64,000 nucleotides of DNA from Climacium dendroides. Taxonomy: Eukaryota; Streptophyta; Bryopsida; Hypnales; Climaciaceae. Positions 46,243-58,135 of the stretch are shown here, piece by piece. The notes under the pieces were generated by a model that ran no database searches, had not been told where the DNA came from, and worked only from the letters and a program-made list of their open reading frames with translations. Numbering within the stretch: position 1 is the stretch's first letter; each line of letters starts with the position of its first letter. The position numbers and the translations under genes were made by a program. The stretch covers positions 5,708,047 through 5,772,046 of the forward strand of contig OX467087.1 in assembly GCA_950106755.1 (NCBI GenBank). The letters run 5' to 3'.

Positions 46243-48540
46243 ATGTGGTTTTATGACCATTTGACGAGTGGTCTCCTAATCCTAACAGTGTACATAATCC
46301 ATGGTAGTCACATCCAAGTGGAAGCTCGAAACACCAACTTCAGCTACCTCTACTTCACTTCCCCAGACAACTTCTCAACGGTGGGCGATGTTCAACACTA
46401 TGACGATAAAGATTCATTCCTGTTGAACTCGAGGGCAACCTCGCTGGGACTTGACAGTTGCGGGAGGTTGTACTACGAAGACAGAGTGAGGATGAAGGAT
46501 GCCGCATCTGGTGCAGTGACTTCTTTCAACACTAGCTTCACATTCTCCATCACAGGTTACGAAAAATACCATGGAGATGGACTGACTTTTACATTCGGCA
46601 GGAACAACGACAGTCTTGTGGGGGACGGGGGCGGATGGTTATGCCTCGTGAAAGCGGCTAGCAATGGTGAGCCCTCCAATCAGCTCTTCGCCGTAGAGAT
46701 CGACACCTATCGAAACGAGCAGTTCGGCGACCCTAGCGACAACCATATCGGGGTTAATATTAACAGCGTGAACTCAACATGGTCGTACAATCTTTGTGGC
46801 GGCACGCTAGTCAATTGCACATATCTTGTCAACGGTAGCTCCTTCACTGCGTGGATCGATTATGATAGTCCTTCCCAAAAACTTGACGTGTATTTTGCCA
46901 CTGGCTCCTTGGTCAACAAACTTCAAAAACCGCCCAAGCCTATCATCGAAGCAACTCAATCCTTAGCCGACCTTGTCGATGAATACATGTACGTTGGCTT
47001 CACCGGAAGTGTCGCAATCTACAGCGAGGTTCACCAGATTCAAGCTTGGCAGTTTGCAACCTCTGGACTGCCTGAAGTGGTTGCTATAACAAATTCGGGT
47101 ACTAGCTCCCCAAGTGGAAGAAAGCTCGGTGTCATTGCTGGGGCCTGTGCTGGAGTTGGTGCAGTGCTGCTGCTTGCAGGGATAGTAATTGCAAAGCGGC
47201 GGAAGAGAGCATCTCGCACCAAGCATACCAAGTTTAATCTCGTGGACCAGAACCTTGTGCCTCGCGTGTTCACGTACAAAGAACTCAGCAAGGCGACAAA
47301 GAACTTTAGCAGAAGTGAAAGGCTTGGAAGCGGTGGATTTGGAGCGGTGTACAAAGGGGTTCTTCCCTCCGGTGCCCTGGTAGCAGTGAAACGGATACGA
47401 CATGAGAGCAAGCACGGCGAGGAGGGTTTTCAAGCAGAAGCCGCCAGCCTCAGCCAGATTCAACACAGGAATTTGGTGCAGCTGCGAGGATGGTGCCACG
47501 AGGAGGAGCAGCTCATGCTTGTGTATGACTTCATGTGCAACGGCGGCTTGGATGAGTGGCTCTTCCATTTTCCTGAACGACAGGCGAAGGCTCCGTCATT
47601 ACATTTGCGCTCGGCGGAGTCCCTTCCTCTCATGCTGCGTCACTCCATTCTCAGTGGGGTCGCCGCAGCGCTAGCATACTTGCACGAGGAATGCAAGCAA
47701 TGCGTGCTGCATCGCGACATCAAGTCCAGCAACGTCTTGCTGGATGAAGACTTGAATGCGTACTTGGGAGATTTTGGACTTGCCCGTCTCATTGACCACC
47801 AAAAGATGGAGAAGACGACCATGATGGCAGGAACTTTGGGCTACATGGCCCCGGAGATGACAGTCACAGGGAAAGCCACCAAGGAATCGGACGTGTACAG
47901 CTTCGGCGTCCTGATGCTGGAAGTGATGTGTGGGATGCGGCCGCTTGACGTGAGCGCCATTGAGAGAGGGGACGGCGCATTAGTGAACAGGATATGGCAT
48001 GCACTTGAATCTGGTAACATTCTTCTGTTGGTGGATCCAAAACTTGGGACATTTCCACCTCCGGATGCAGATCCTTATGGTGGAATCGAGATGCAAGAGG
48101 TGTCAGGATTGTTGCTTTCTAAGGAAATGGTTGATTTGAACCCCTCGGCAAGGCACACTTCCAATGCGGCAATGGAAGATCAGAAGATGGTGACGAATCT
48201 GCTTCACTTGGGCCTTCTGTGCTGTCACCCTAATCCCGAAGATCGACCATCCATGCGCCTGGTGTCCCAGTGGCTGCAGGCTTCCGAGAGTATGGAGATG
48301 TCTCTGCCGCCTCTGCCAAGATGTAAACCGCAAGCGTGGTACTCCCGGCCTGGATTCTCTCAAATGGCAATGATACGTTCGGTTTCCACGTCTTTGAATT
48401 CTGACAACGTCCTGGATGCTGGGCAAGGATCATCCCAATCTACTCTGCCTACCTCCGATGCTTCGGTCGGGGAGCTTGCGAGTATCCAGGCGTCCATCGC
48501 CACGGTCTCCTCATCACATTGGGCGTATTCAGGTCGCTAA
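46243..48540 (+). CDS. L-type lectin receptor-like kinase 2
   Basis: Intronless 765-residue receptor kinase, paralogue of the gene at 17,921-20,221. The start is set at ATG 46,243 because it aligns with the paralogue; the frame extends 13 codons further upstream but only to a GTG, which is unlikely as a plant start. Order: signal peptide (1-28), legume-lectin domain (31-275) with metal ligands E152, D154, N158, D163 and H168, transmembrane helix (294-317) followed by KRRKR, then a Ser/Thr kinase with GSGGFG (362-367), K383, HRDIKSSN (D492), DFG (510-512), APE (536-538) and the family's VDPKLGTF. A Ser-rich tail follows. From the juxtamembrane region on it differs from kinase 1 at about 25 of 425 residues (about 94% identical), whereas the lectin domains are only about two-thirds identical and differ by several indels. 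Predicted to be a plasma-membrane sensor of an unknown extracellular ligand. Of the two copies this one keeps more family-consensus residues. Confidence 0.95.
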   Translation: MWFYDHLTSGLLILTVYIIHGSHIQVEARNTNFSYLYFTSPDNFSTVGDVQHYDDKDSFLLNSRATSLGLDSCGRLYYEDRVRMKDAASGAVTSFNTSFTFSITGYEKYHGDGLTFTFGRNNDSLVGDGGGWLCLVKAASNGEPSNQLFAVEIDTYRNEQFGDPSDNHIGVNINSVNSTWSYNLCGGTLVNCTYLVNGSSFTAWIDYDSPSQKLDVYFATGSLVNKLQKPPKPIIEATQSLADLVDEYMYVGFTGSVAIYSEVHQIQAWQFATSGLPEVVAITNSGTSSPSGRKLGVIAGACAGVGAVLLLAGIVIAKRRKRASRTKHTKFNLVDQNLVPRVFTYKELSKATKNFSRSERLGSGGFGAVYKGVLPSGALVAVKRIRHESKHGEEGFQAEAASLSQIQHRNLVQLRGWCHEEEQLMLVYDFMCNGGLDEWLFHFPERQAKAPSLHLRSAESLPLMLRHSILSGVAAALAYLHEECKQCVLHRDIKSSNVLLDEDLNAYLGDFGLARLIDHQKMEKTTMMAGTLGYMAPEMTVTGKATKESDVYSFGVLMLEVMCGMRPLDVSAIERGDGALVNRIWHALESGNILLLVDPKLGTFPPPDADPYGGIEMQEVSGLLLSKEMVDLNPSARHTSNAAMEDQKMVTNLLHLGLLCCHPNPEDRPSMRLVSQWLQASESMEMSLPPLPRCKPQAWYSRPGFSQMAMIRSVSTSLNSDNVLDAGQGSSQSTLPTSDASVGELASIQASIATVSSSHWAYSGR

Positions 48541-49300
48541 GCCTAATTAATCCAGGTGATGAATACTTGGCAACAACAGATCTGTTTTGCTGTATCTTGA
48601 TGAATATAGCTGAGTCGATTGCACACCCATTTGAATAAAAGCTTACACCTCCATGTCGATCCTCTCAATCACCTGGGGCATGTTCATGTTGTAAAATCTT
48701 CCCTTGTCGATTCATTTCGTTGCCGTTTCTTGAAACTCAAGAAGCAATTTCTGAACTCAGTAACAGACTGAGAGTCCATCTGTGCAAACAACGGCTGCTC
48801 CTTTGACTAGTTAAGACATTGCTCACTACAGATCCATTCCTGAAAGTAGCTCTTAGTAATCGAATTTGTTACCCCCTAAGTGCTAAAAGTGAATGGTCCC
48901 ATATCTATTAGATTAAATTGATTGAATTTGGAAGCGTCAAAGAAGGTAGCAATACATAACATTAGAAAGAAGAAATTATGCCTCACTTTTTGAATCAATG
49001 CAGAAATAGATTTTTTGGAAGTTTATATACTTGAGTATGTTGTATCAAGGTGGACTTTCTATTTTCGTTGAAGCAAAAAAGGGTTAGCAATTGCACAGCT
49101 GCACAATAGGCAAGACCTCCAGGGGACGTTGACTGTTGACTGTATCGGGGTGATCAAGGCTTTAATGAAGGGGGAGTTGCAGACAAGGTCAAGTTGCATA
49201 TCCACATGACGAAGGGCATACCAAGGCTTACATTATTTTTTGTTTCCAGAAGGTCATCCCTAGTCAGAATCGACCACACGTTCTGATGACTTGTATGTTA
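48541..49300 (+). repeat. 3' UTR and downstream arm B sequence
   Basis: Mirror-image match to 16,930-17,920, starting directly at the stop codon. The likely polyadenylation signal is aataaa at 48,634-48,639, about 95 bp past the stop. Homology with arm A continues until about 49,260, where arm A carries the hAT insertion. Confidence 0.65.
48634..48639 (+). terminator. Candidate polyadenylation signal of receptor kinase 2
   Basis: Canonical AATAAA about 95 bp after the stop codon. Plant signals are degenerate, so this is suggestive only. Confidence 0.4.
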
Positions 49301-49439
49301 GACGCAATGAGCTGTTCTGCACAACTATTCACTGACAATCCCAATTCTTGATCTCGTCTGATTATTTTCTTATCCCGCTCTGTAAGCCAGGTTCACCATA
49401 ATCCACAAAATTTTCAAGCTTCTCCTCGTCAGAGGTTGG

Positions 49440-51507
49440 GCATGATGAAGAAGCAGTGCTTTGGTGACGAATCGCTGTGTTACTTTTCAATCATCTCTAG
49501 CACAGCAGTAGTCCGAGTCATCTGAAATTTGTATTGTGCACTCACTTCTTGATCTACAGGTCGGGCTAGTTCTTGAAAGCCCTGATTAAATGCTCTGTTA
49601 TAGCAATACAAAAAAAGGATTCAGAATGATTACGGTTACTATAACCTCTTCACCTCAATGATATGGTTGATTAGGAGAAGATCCTATACTGAATAGGCAG
49701 CATATTTCTGCTCAAATTCGCACTCAACATGTTCCATTCACAAGCCTATGTCAACATTTCAAATATCTTTGAGAACTACATTGCAGAAAATAGCCTCAAA
49801 GGCTTGCAGATGTACCTGCTTGCGACACTATTTCAGCTTCAGAAGGAGCTTGAATTCCCCTTGATCTCAACCGACTTGTCCTGAAGCCTTTAGAATTTTA
49901 ATGAATATGGAAGAATCAACATTTAGCACAAATTCAGAGAGAGCGCTTTCAAGTAATGTAGCATGTGGATTGTTGCAACGAAAACCATACCAGGAGACTC
50001 GGATTAGTGATACACTTGATCACAAGCTCAGTAACGGCGGCCAAAAGATTGAAGTATTTAAGCCGACATTGCCAGACAATTACAGGTGGAACTCAAAGTC
50101 GATGGTTCTGCCATATTCGAAGATTTCCAGAGTTGTCACAAAGCTGCTCTAAATGTTCCTTGCAGATAATTTGGCTATGCGCTATCGGATTATCCCAATA
50201 CCTCAACTTCATAATCATTAACAGAGGGTTTGGCTTCAAATAGTAAGTGAGGTCAATAATCCGCGAACACTTTGCATATGTTATCTAACCTAAAGGAGCG
50301 AAAGATTTCAACCAGCATAAGCAAAATGTGAAACCAAGGGATCGATTGTCGCTGCGAACAGGAAGAGTAGGAGAGGACGGGTGATTTTACACCCAAAATA
50401 TTTCCGTCACACATAATCAGAAAGGTCAAAAATTTGAGCATGTCAAGGACCCGTGTTTTAAGAACTAGTAGTTTAGAATAACAAGTATTACACATCAGAT
50501 GACATGTAAATCTTACAGATGCACGTCAATAATTCCTAGCTGAGGTACTAACTTGTCGAAAATCACCAAGGAGTGTGAATTCAAAAGGCACTGGAGATTC
50601 CGAAACCACGGACAGAGAAGATTCTTCACTTCCAAGATGCAAGTGATTTGTTAACGTGCCGCAGCAAGGACTCTAGGGCTGACGTCAGAATCAGCAGGCC
50701 CAACTGAAAGTGACTTAGATTCTGCAATGCAGTCGAGGTTTAGGCAATCGTGTAACAGATAAGACATGAAACCTCGTCAAAGAAAGACGAACCCATTGAT
50801 AAATGCACATACAGCAAGCACAATAGAAACTTGTAAATCTTCTGCGGCACTTAGCATATCGATTAGAGATATAGCAAGATCAGGAAGAGCTTAACAGTAA
50901 CTAACTTCTCATGAATGACACAAAAATCTTGCTCTGAATTTTCAAATGAAACGGCAAACGTATACCGTAGTCCGATCCACATGTTTATCGCAGAGCTCTG
51001 ATCTCCAGTGAAAATCTCAGAAGAAAAGTTTCAAAGAGAACTAGGAATATGCAACTTGCATCAATTCCTACGTAACTCGGACGTCAAGATACTTCACGTG
51101 ATTTTAATCTGCGATGTTAAGTAGCGCAAAAACGAGCATGAATATAAGAAGCTGGAAAAATGACAATCTGAAAACTCAAGATTTACCAAAACGAGGAGTC
51201 CACTCGAATCAGCAATACTGTCCTCAAGAAAATTAGCAGAGACATTCCAATTCATCAAATCAAGGAAGCGGCTATCACCTCATTCAGCTAACGTCCGCAA
51301 CGTTTTGAACTTTTGAACTTTTGAACTTTTGAACTTAAAACTTTAATTACACATTTGCGTACATTAAGTTACATCGTTACTCAAAATTCTGACAAGAAGG
51401 TGAAAATCTCGCTGCAACTGAAACCGAGCCTCAGAAAAACGATTGAGAAAAAGAAATTCCAAGACAGCTAACCTCAAAGAAAACTGGCAAGCTGCAATGG
51501 AGAAGCA
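49440..51507 (-). repeat. Duplicated non-coding unit, arm B copy
   Basis: Reverse complement of arm A 9,991-11,900 with the same blocks in the same order. It carries extra segments, for example about 170 bp around 50,545-50,700 and an expanded ttttgaac array at 51,303-51,334. The 83-codon frame on the plus strand (49,901) and the 80-codon frame on the minus strand (50,253) are not preserved in arm A. A tttata box (plus-strand tataaaa near 51,547) sits outside the homology end as in arm A. If transcribed leftward it converges with receptor kinase 2. Confidence 0.7.
51303..51334. repeat. 8-bp tandem array (ttttgaac x4)
   Basis: Four exact units. Arm A has only scattered related bases at the matching place (about 10,160-10,190), so this expanded after the duplication. 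Confidence 0.9.
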
Positions 51508-51559
51508 GAGGAGCACGCATTTGACGACTACGTACGGCGGCTGAGGTATAAAATCAAAA

Positions 51560-54500
51560 CCATGAATGAGCAAGAATGTCGCAGAACAACTTGTTGGCGA
51601 AACAGTCTCAACGAATTGCTATGACAAGGAGGCCAAATCGCCTTTTCAAGGATCGATTGAAATTTTGATTTGGGGCGGGAATTTTTCCCGAAAGGAGATG
51701 ACAATCTCTCCGTTGATGAATGGATCCGTCCATAAAAATCATCCGTGTGGGTCATCCGTATGGGTCATCCATGTCCGCGGTCTCCCTCACCTCTCTACTG
51801 TATCTTTCAACCAATAGAAAAAATATAATATTTTTTAACAATTATCATAATTTATAATAATTGTTGATGAAAATCTTGTATTTAGGACATCCTCAATGGA
51901 ACTAAAAAGTTGAACAATAATTGTATTTTCCAAGTGGGGAATTAAATATAGGCCTCAATGGATTTGGTAATCAACTTTCCTAATTTTGAGGTCACTAAAT
52001 TTCATACCACAAGCCTACATACTGACAAGATATAGAGAGCCTACAATAGTGGTCTCCAAGTGCAAGAATCTTTGATGATATTAGTGCAAGTGTTCTACAA
52101 TGCTCTATGAAAGCAAGATTCTCCTAGGACTAAGCATATAGGCAACAAATTCAACCAACATTATCATTTTAATATTGCTGGAAACACATTTCGAAGCTGA
52201 AAATGGAGACTAGCATTGGGATGCAACAATTGGCAAATTCCTAGGAAAAAGCCTCCCCAAATTTGTAGGAAAAGGCCTTGAAAAGTAGTGATGTAGGGCT
52301 TTTCCCATCACCAATTGAAGATGCCCTTTCAAAGGTCGGTGGCCTTAGCAATAATTACTTACTTAGAGGGATAAAGATAATTTAGTCAAAGCATTGATCA
52401 GAGCAAAGAGCTTCTTATGAGTTGGCCCAAATATTACCTAGTACCAAGAGGATGAATGAGGGCAGACTTTCATCTACCATACTCCACACTTCCACCACAT
52501 ATATATGAAAGCATTCTTTAAGTGTAATGAATCCTAATCTTGTAAGTTGAAGTTGCTTCATCATTAGTTGGGCCTATTGAGATCATATTTGGCACAAAGA
52601 TTAAAAAAAAAAGTACCCAACTAGGACATTGAAGTAAATGTATTTTAAAATATAATTGTGCCAAATTTTCCATAATCAAAATTGTCCCAAAACTTACAAT
52701 ATTTTCCAAAACTATACTAAAGTTCATTTTCAAAATCAATGAGGAGGTTTGCATCTTTTGCATTCCAAATATCAAAGAGTGTATTTTACATAATTTGGGA
52801 AAAGTAATGATGCTCAAGGAATTTGGGGTTGGGCCACATTTCTCATGAACAATTATCATACTAGAAAGAACCATGTAGGTTTACAGTACCCATTCAATTG
52901 GAAACAAACCATTTTTGTTGAAGAACTCCTTTGGTTTAAAAGGTTCAAGAGAATTTAATTTCTCCATGCACATATTTGTATTTAAATAATTTGGACATAA
53001 GAAAATGATTGGACATTTCATCAATAGCTATACATGGTCTAATAGAGAGGGAATTGAGAGAGTTTAGCCTATGATGACTAACTAGAATAAAGCTGTTTGG
53101 ATGAAGGTTTTTAAAGCAAGCCAAAATAAAACTAGATATTAGTGTTAAGATTTTGTTACAATTTGACAAGATTTGACTTAGTACAAAGGTTTGGGGTAGA
53201 AGGCAAAGCATAAAAATTATTTAGAGAAAAGGCCACTTGATAGGAGTCTTATTCTTCAACCTCATAACCTTGATTAGCTTTTGGTGTGTTACTTTCTTTT
53301 CACTTGGATGTTTGGCCTCTAGTCCTTGGTTTGTAGTATTGTTTCCCTCCTTTAAGCATTAGATTTGGCCCATTAGAGAAAATCAAGGGCCTTTAAAAGG
53401 TTGCTAAAGCACTCTAAAGTCCAAATAAGTCCTAAAGTGCCATGTTAGATTTTGATTTTTAAACATTTTTTGATACTTTTTTGCAAAAGAAATATTAAAT
53501 TTTTATTTGGATTGTTGGTCAAGCTCCAGTGACTTGTAGAAGCTTCATTTCTTTTCTAATGCTTTTTGTTTCAAAAAAATAAAATAAAAATATGCTAAAC
53601 CTCTCCTCTTTTATTATTTTTGTGGTATCTATAGTCAACTTATTGAAATAATTACATCTTCTAAAAAATCCATTATAAAAGTTTCAAATTGTTAAATTGT
53701 GATGATTGAATTTCATAAACAGGATAATTTAATACATCCTAAAGGTGAAGACAAGAATGTAATGTTTAGGAAACAAGTAGAAAGCACATGAGATTTCATT
53801 ATCAATAAATACATCTTGATCATTCTTAATAATTTTTTTATTAATTTGAAGGTTGTATAGATGAGAATCAATTAATTATAATTAATAGTATGAAAGAACA
53901 ATTGAAAAATGTCTATCACAACGGTGAATATGATGATGTAGGCTATCTACACCTTATATATTTTTTTTCAAAAAAATCTAAATCTAAATGCAAATAAGAA
54001 CTTCACATATTGTTGTTGTAAATAGATGCCACAATTGCCTATGAAATGAAGCAACTTGTTTATTTTACTTCATTAATAAAAATAGATTGATTTAATCTTT
54101 CCACTTGTAAAATAATATATATTTTTTATATCAAAAACAACAATACTACTTAACTATCCAAAGAAAAAAACTAGAGCTTCCTTTTGAAGCATAAAAGAAA
54201 TATTATTTGCATTTCTCTTTAAAGTTGCACTATACAAAGTTTGAAATGGAGGAGACAAAGATGATGATCAAGTGTTTCATTGCATACTTGGACTCCTGAA
54301 GAGAATTTCCTAAACAAACCAAAATAAGTTAGACATAACACTTATTGCCGCCCTCCATAAGGATTGATCATTACAAATAAATCTTTCAAAATAAGCCTTC
54401 AAATTAATTTAAATAAGAATTTCAATAATTTCATAAAATTTGAACTTATAGAATATTCCTAATCTTATGGTATAATACTCTTTTATTTGATAAAAGCTTT

Positions 54501-55009
54501 AAAAATCATAAAATAAACACTTTTTGACACATTTATATTATGTCCAAGAATCCTTGGTTTTAAAATGTTAATATCTTGCAATCTATTTATTTAAAGTTTT
54601 GAAATTTTTTTATGCATTTATATACTAGTTATGTACAAGATGATATGGTTGGATATAGAGTAAAAAAAATTCATTTTTCATTTTTTCTCTTTGCACTACA
54701 ATTAGCTATTTTTAAGTGGTTTTATAAAATATGGTTATTGATGGAACTTTGAGCCAAGGTAAAGATAGATTTTTTTTAGTTTTGTCAAAATTAAGTATAG
54801 AAGTAAGTTTATTTTTTAATAGTTAACTTGCTTTAACTTTAGAAGAACTTTGCCTTAGTGACAAATACTTAGTACAAAATGATTCAATTTTTGAACCAAT
54901 GGTGCATTTTGTGTTTTTACAATAATGGAGAAATCAGACACTTAGTGTCCTTGACTTCCTTCCAAGATTACCATTGAAAAGGCTTGCCTATGACCACATT
55001 CTTAAACTT
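51560..55009. other. AT-rich intergenic sequence
   Basis: No gene recognised. At 51,735-51,770 a 10-11 bp phrase (gggtcatccgt) is repeated three times. A short family E piece lies at about 54,540-54,760 (aatatcttgcaatctat). The 118-codon minus-strand frame at 52,518 and the 88-codon frame at 52,945 are hydrophobic and AT-driven, without an identifiable domain. Confidence 0.4.
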
Positions 55010-55560
55010 CAAATTCCCTCTCTTTGTAACAAGATATGAATGAAATTTGTAATATTTATTTTTAAAATATTGAATCACATATCTTCTTTGAGTCAACAAT
55101 AAATCAAGTTTTATTGTGAAAATTTGAAATTATTGTATAATTTTTCTTAAAAGTGGAATAATTTCATATCAAATACAAAACTTAATTAAAAATTTTGAAA
55201 TTTTCTTCATAGGTGCATGTTGTAGTGTAGGACATCATGGTAAAAATCAATTTATTGTATCATTCTAAAGTTAGAAAATTAACACACCATGATTGTAGGT
55301 CCAAAGTTCAAATTGCAATAAAATATTGAATTATCATTTTTTTTTCAAATACAGGATTGGAGTTGAAACTAGACTTGATGAAGTTCATTTCAATATTTGG
55401 TCTTGGATAATAAAAATAGAATTTTTTCAATAGAATTTAATTAAAGAGAAAAGAGAAAAAATTGTAAAAATATAGAACATGGTGATCCATGAATTTGCCA
55501 TCTTTTTATGTAAGAAAATATTACTAGGAAGAAACGCCCAACACCATTGAAGTATTCATT
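55010..55560 (+). repeat. Dispersed repeat family D, copy 3
   Basis: Direct match to 33,420-33,980 and inverted match to 4,830-5,240. Shares tcttctttgagtcaa, ttcttcataggtgca, accatgattgtaggtccaaa-like and gaaactagacttgat-like blocks. Non-coding. Confidence 0.65.
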
Positions 55561-56389
55561 GGAAAAAAATTCAAGCAAGCTCTCCTCAAATTTGGATGAA
55601 AAAATGATTTTGCACATCATGGAGGCCTCCTATTATCATCCAAATTGGGAGCTACTAGAGCTTGTTTATTAGTGAAACAAAGTTGAAGAGGGATTAACTC
55701 CTAATACTTAAGCTTTTCCAAGTGTGATTTTTCTATAAAAAAGAACATAGACTTAAGGTAATTTCCAATTAAGCAAGTTAATTTTTTCAAAATCTAACCA
55801 TATAGATGTTTAAAGAACTTGCTTATTAGCATGCATACCAATTTTGAGTATAAAATTGCATAGGAGTTCTGAGATTATAACAAGATAATTCACTACAACA
55901 AAAGTAGTATTTTATGACTGCAAAAATATGACTAGGGATGACTAGTGACTATTCATAGTTATATTCTTGGATGCCAACACCTTGGAAAGAAGTATAATTG
56001 CAAAATATGATTGCTAGTCATTTTTGGACCTTGTACTTCACAAGTGTATACTGTACGCCCATTGGGAACACCAAAGTATTTCATAGAGAACGTAGGGAAC
56101 TTGTTTCGGGAATGTTGACTCATATTTCTAGCCATATTTTCATGGGAGTGACATTTTTTAATTTTCGGGTAGCCTAAGAAAAATATGGGGAATTCAAAAA
56201 AAATATAGACTAGTCATTGTTTAAAATTTTGAAATCCTAAGCAATTCCTTTTTTGGATTTTCAAACCTAATCACCACTTTTTTAGAGTTTTGAAACCCTA
56301 GCCGTCATTTCATTAGGGTTTTGAAACCCTAGCCGCCACTTTTTAAGGATTTTGAAACCTTAACTACCACTTTTTTTGGCTCTTCTTCC

Positions 56390-56790
56390 TTGTCTTTGTT
56401 GTCTCTTAGCTCTTACTTGTTGCTTCTTAGTTGTTGTTACTTCTTGTTTTTTGCTTCTTAGTTGTTGGTTTTTGTTGCATTTTAACTCTTGCTTCTTGTT
56501 ACTTTTTAGTTTATGAATCTTGTTTTTTCTTCTTGCATTTTAAATATTTTTTCTTCTTAGTTGTTGCTTTTTAATTTATGAATCTTGTTTCTTCTTCTTA
56601 CATTTTAATTTTTTCTTCTTCTTAGTTCTTGCTTTTTGTTTCCTCTTATTGCTTTTTGGTTCTTACTTCTTGCTTCTTTTTGTTGCTTCTTAACACTTGT
56701 TTCTTATTGCCTCTTAGTTGTTATTTCTTGTTGCACCTTAACTCTTGCTTGTTGTTATCTTTTAGCACTTGCCACTTTTTTTTTCCCTTC
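56390..56790 (+). repeat. Low-complexity ttgcttcttagttgttg block
   Basis: Imperfect repeats of ttgcttcttagtt and ttgttgc for about 400 bp inside the CACTA element. They create spurious Leu/Phe/Cys-rich frames (60 and 92 codons). Confidence 0.8.
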
Positions 56791-57479
56791 ATCACCATTT
56801 TTATTCTTCTTATTCTAAACTTAAGCTACATATTTTGCACTGTTGTAAACCTTAGAAGGTTGAGCTTTGTTGTTCGTTCACTAAAAATTGACTTCTCATT
56901 TCTTTAATTGTATATGCAAGCACCAAAAGTTGAAGCAAAGTTGTTGGAGGTTACTTGCAACCCAATAGAGCCATCTTCACATTATTGTAAGGAATATAGG
57001 CCTTGTTGAATTTTGTGAATGATTTATTATGATATATATGTTTTATATTGTTGGCTAATAAATGTCAATGAAAAAAGTTGCACTCCTTGCATTCTCCCTC
57101 TCCAATATGATTGTCTCATGTATATTTTAAAAATTATGTTTATGTGTTTTTAACTACATGAAAGGTATTTTTCAATTGTTAAATCATCTTGATGTATAAT
57201 TGCAATGTGTCATGTCCATTTTAAATGCATGAAAAATGTACTTGTAGTTTGTAATTAAAGTTATTTTGGACCTCAATCACCCCAATCTCAAACTACACAC
57301 AAATTTTAAAAATATGACTTTCAATTATCCAAAGTACAAGTATAATTGCTTGAGTTACATTTCACAATATATATTGGCCAAAATATAATTAGTTATAGTC
57401 GTATAATGTTCATACTTATGTGTGTCAAAATGTAATCTTACACATCTTAGAATATGACTACAATTAGTCATAAAATTAC

Positions 57480-57870
57480 TAATGACATCCACATTAACTA
57501 TCATGTCAACCAAAAATATGACTCACAAGAGTCATATTTCACATTAGCAAAGAATATGATTCACAAGAATCATATTCATATTCTACATCATTCTAAAATA
57601 TGACTCAAAGAAATTTTTTTTCCACATAGTAAAAAAGTATGACTCATGAAAATTATTTTCCACATAGTAAAAAAATATGACTCACAAGAATGATATTCTA
57701 CAATTCACATCAACAAAAGAAATGACTCATTGCAGTCATATTCCACATCAACAAAAAATAAAATTCATTGTAGTCATATTCCACATCAACTAAAACATGA
57801 CTCACCACAGTCATATTCCACGTTAGCCAAAAATATGACTAAACAGAGTCATATGCCACATAGGATTTTT
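57480..57870 (+). repeat. Subterminal tandem array, about 40-45 bp unit
   Basis: About nine imperfect units with the pattern aatatgactca, then gagtcatattccaca, then tcaacaaaa or tagtaaaa. Each unit contains its own small palindrome (tgact ca..agagtcata). Probable transposase-binding array of the CACTA element. Confidence 0.8.
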
Positions 57871-58135
57871 TTTCGGGTAGCTCAAGAAAAAGTCAAGCCC
57901 CCAAGAATAGTCAATTTATACACCATGTTAGCATACTATGGCTAAATATGGGTATTTATATCCCTCAACCCATATGACTGTCAATATGAGTGATGTCTAA
58001 AGCGACTGTTTTTAAACTACTAAAGTTAGTTATATTTTGAGTCATCTACAGTGATTTTTGCGTGTCATATTTTTTTATTTTACGACTCACTGTAGTTATA
58101 TTTTGCAGTTATAAAACACTGCTTTTGTTGTAGTG

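Larger units (their letters stand above)
55891..58135. mobile_element. CACTA-superfamily non-autonomous element, 2,245 bp
   Basis: Left terminus cactacaacaaaagtagt at 55,891; right terminus is its near-perfect complement ending ttgttgtagtg at 58,135. The inverted similarity continues inward for about 40 bp (tttatgactgcaaaa). ATT flanks both sides (55,888-55,890 and 58,136-58,138), the 3-bp target duplication of CACTA transposons. No transposase frame. The interior holds a T-rich low-complexity block and a tandem subterminal array. Confidence 0.9.

Noticed and set aside
46963..47568. 201-codon frame antisense to receptor kinase 2
   Set aside because: A shadow of the lectin/kinase coding sequence with no domain of its own.
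56629..56907. Cys/Leu/Phe-rich frame resembling a membrane protein
   Set aside because: It lies in the ttgcttcttagttg low-complexity block inside the CACTA element.
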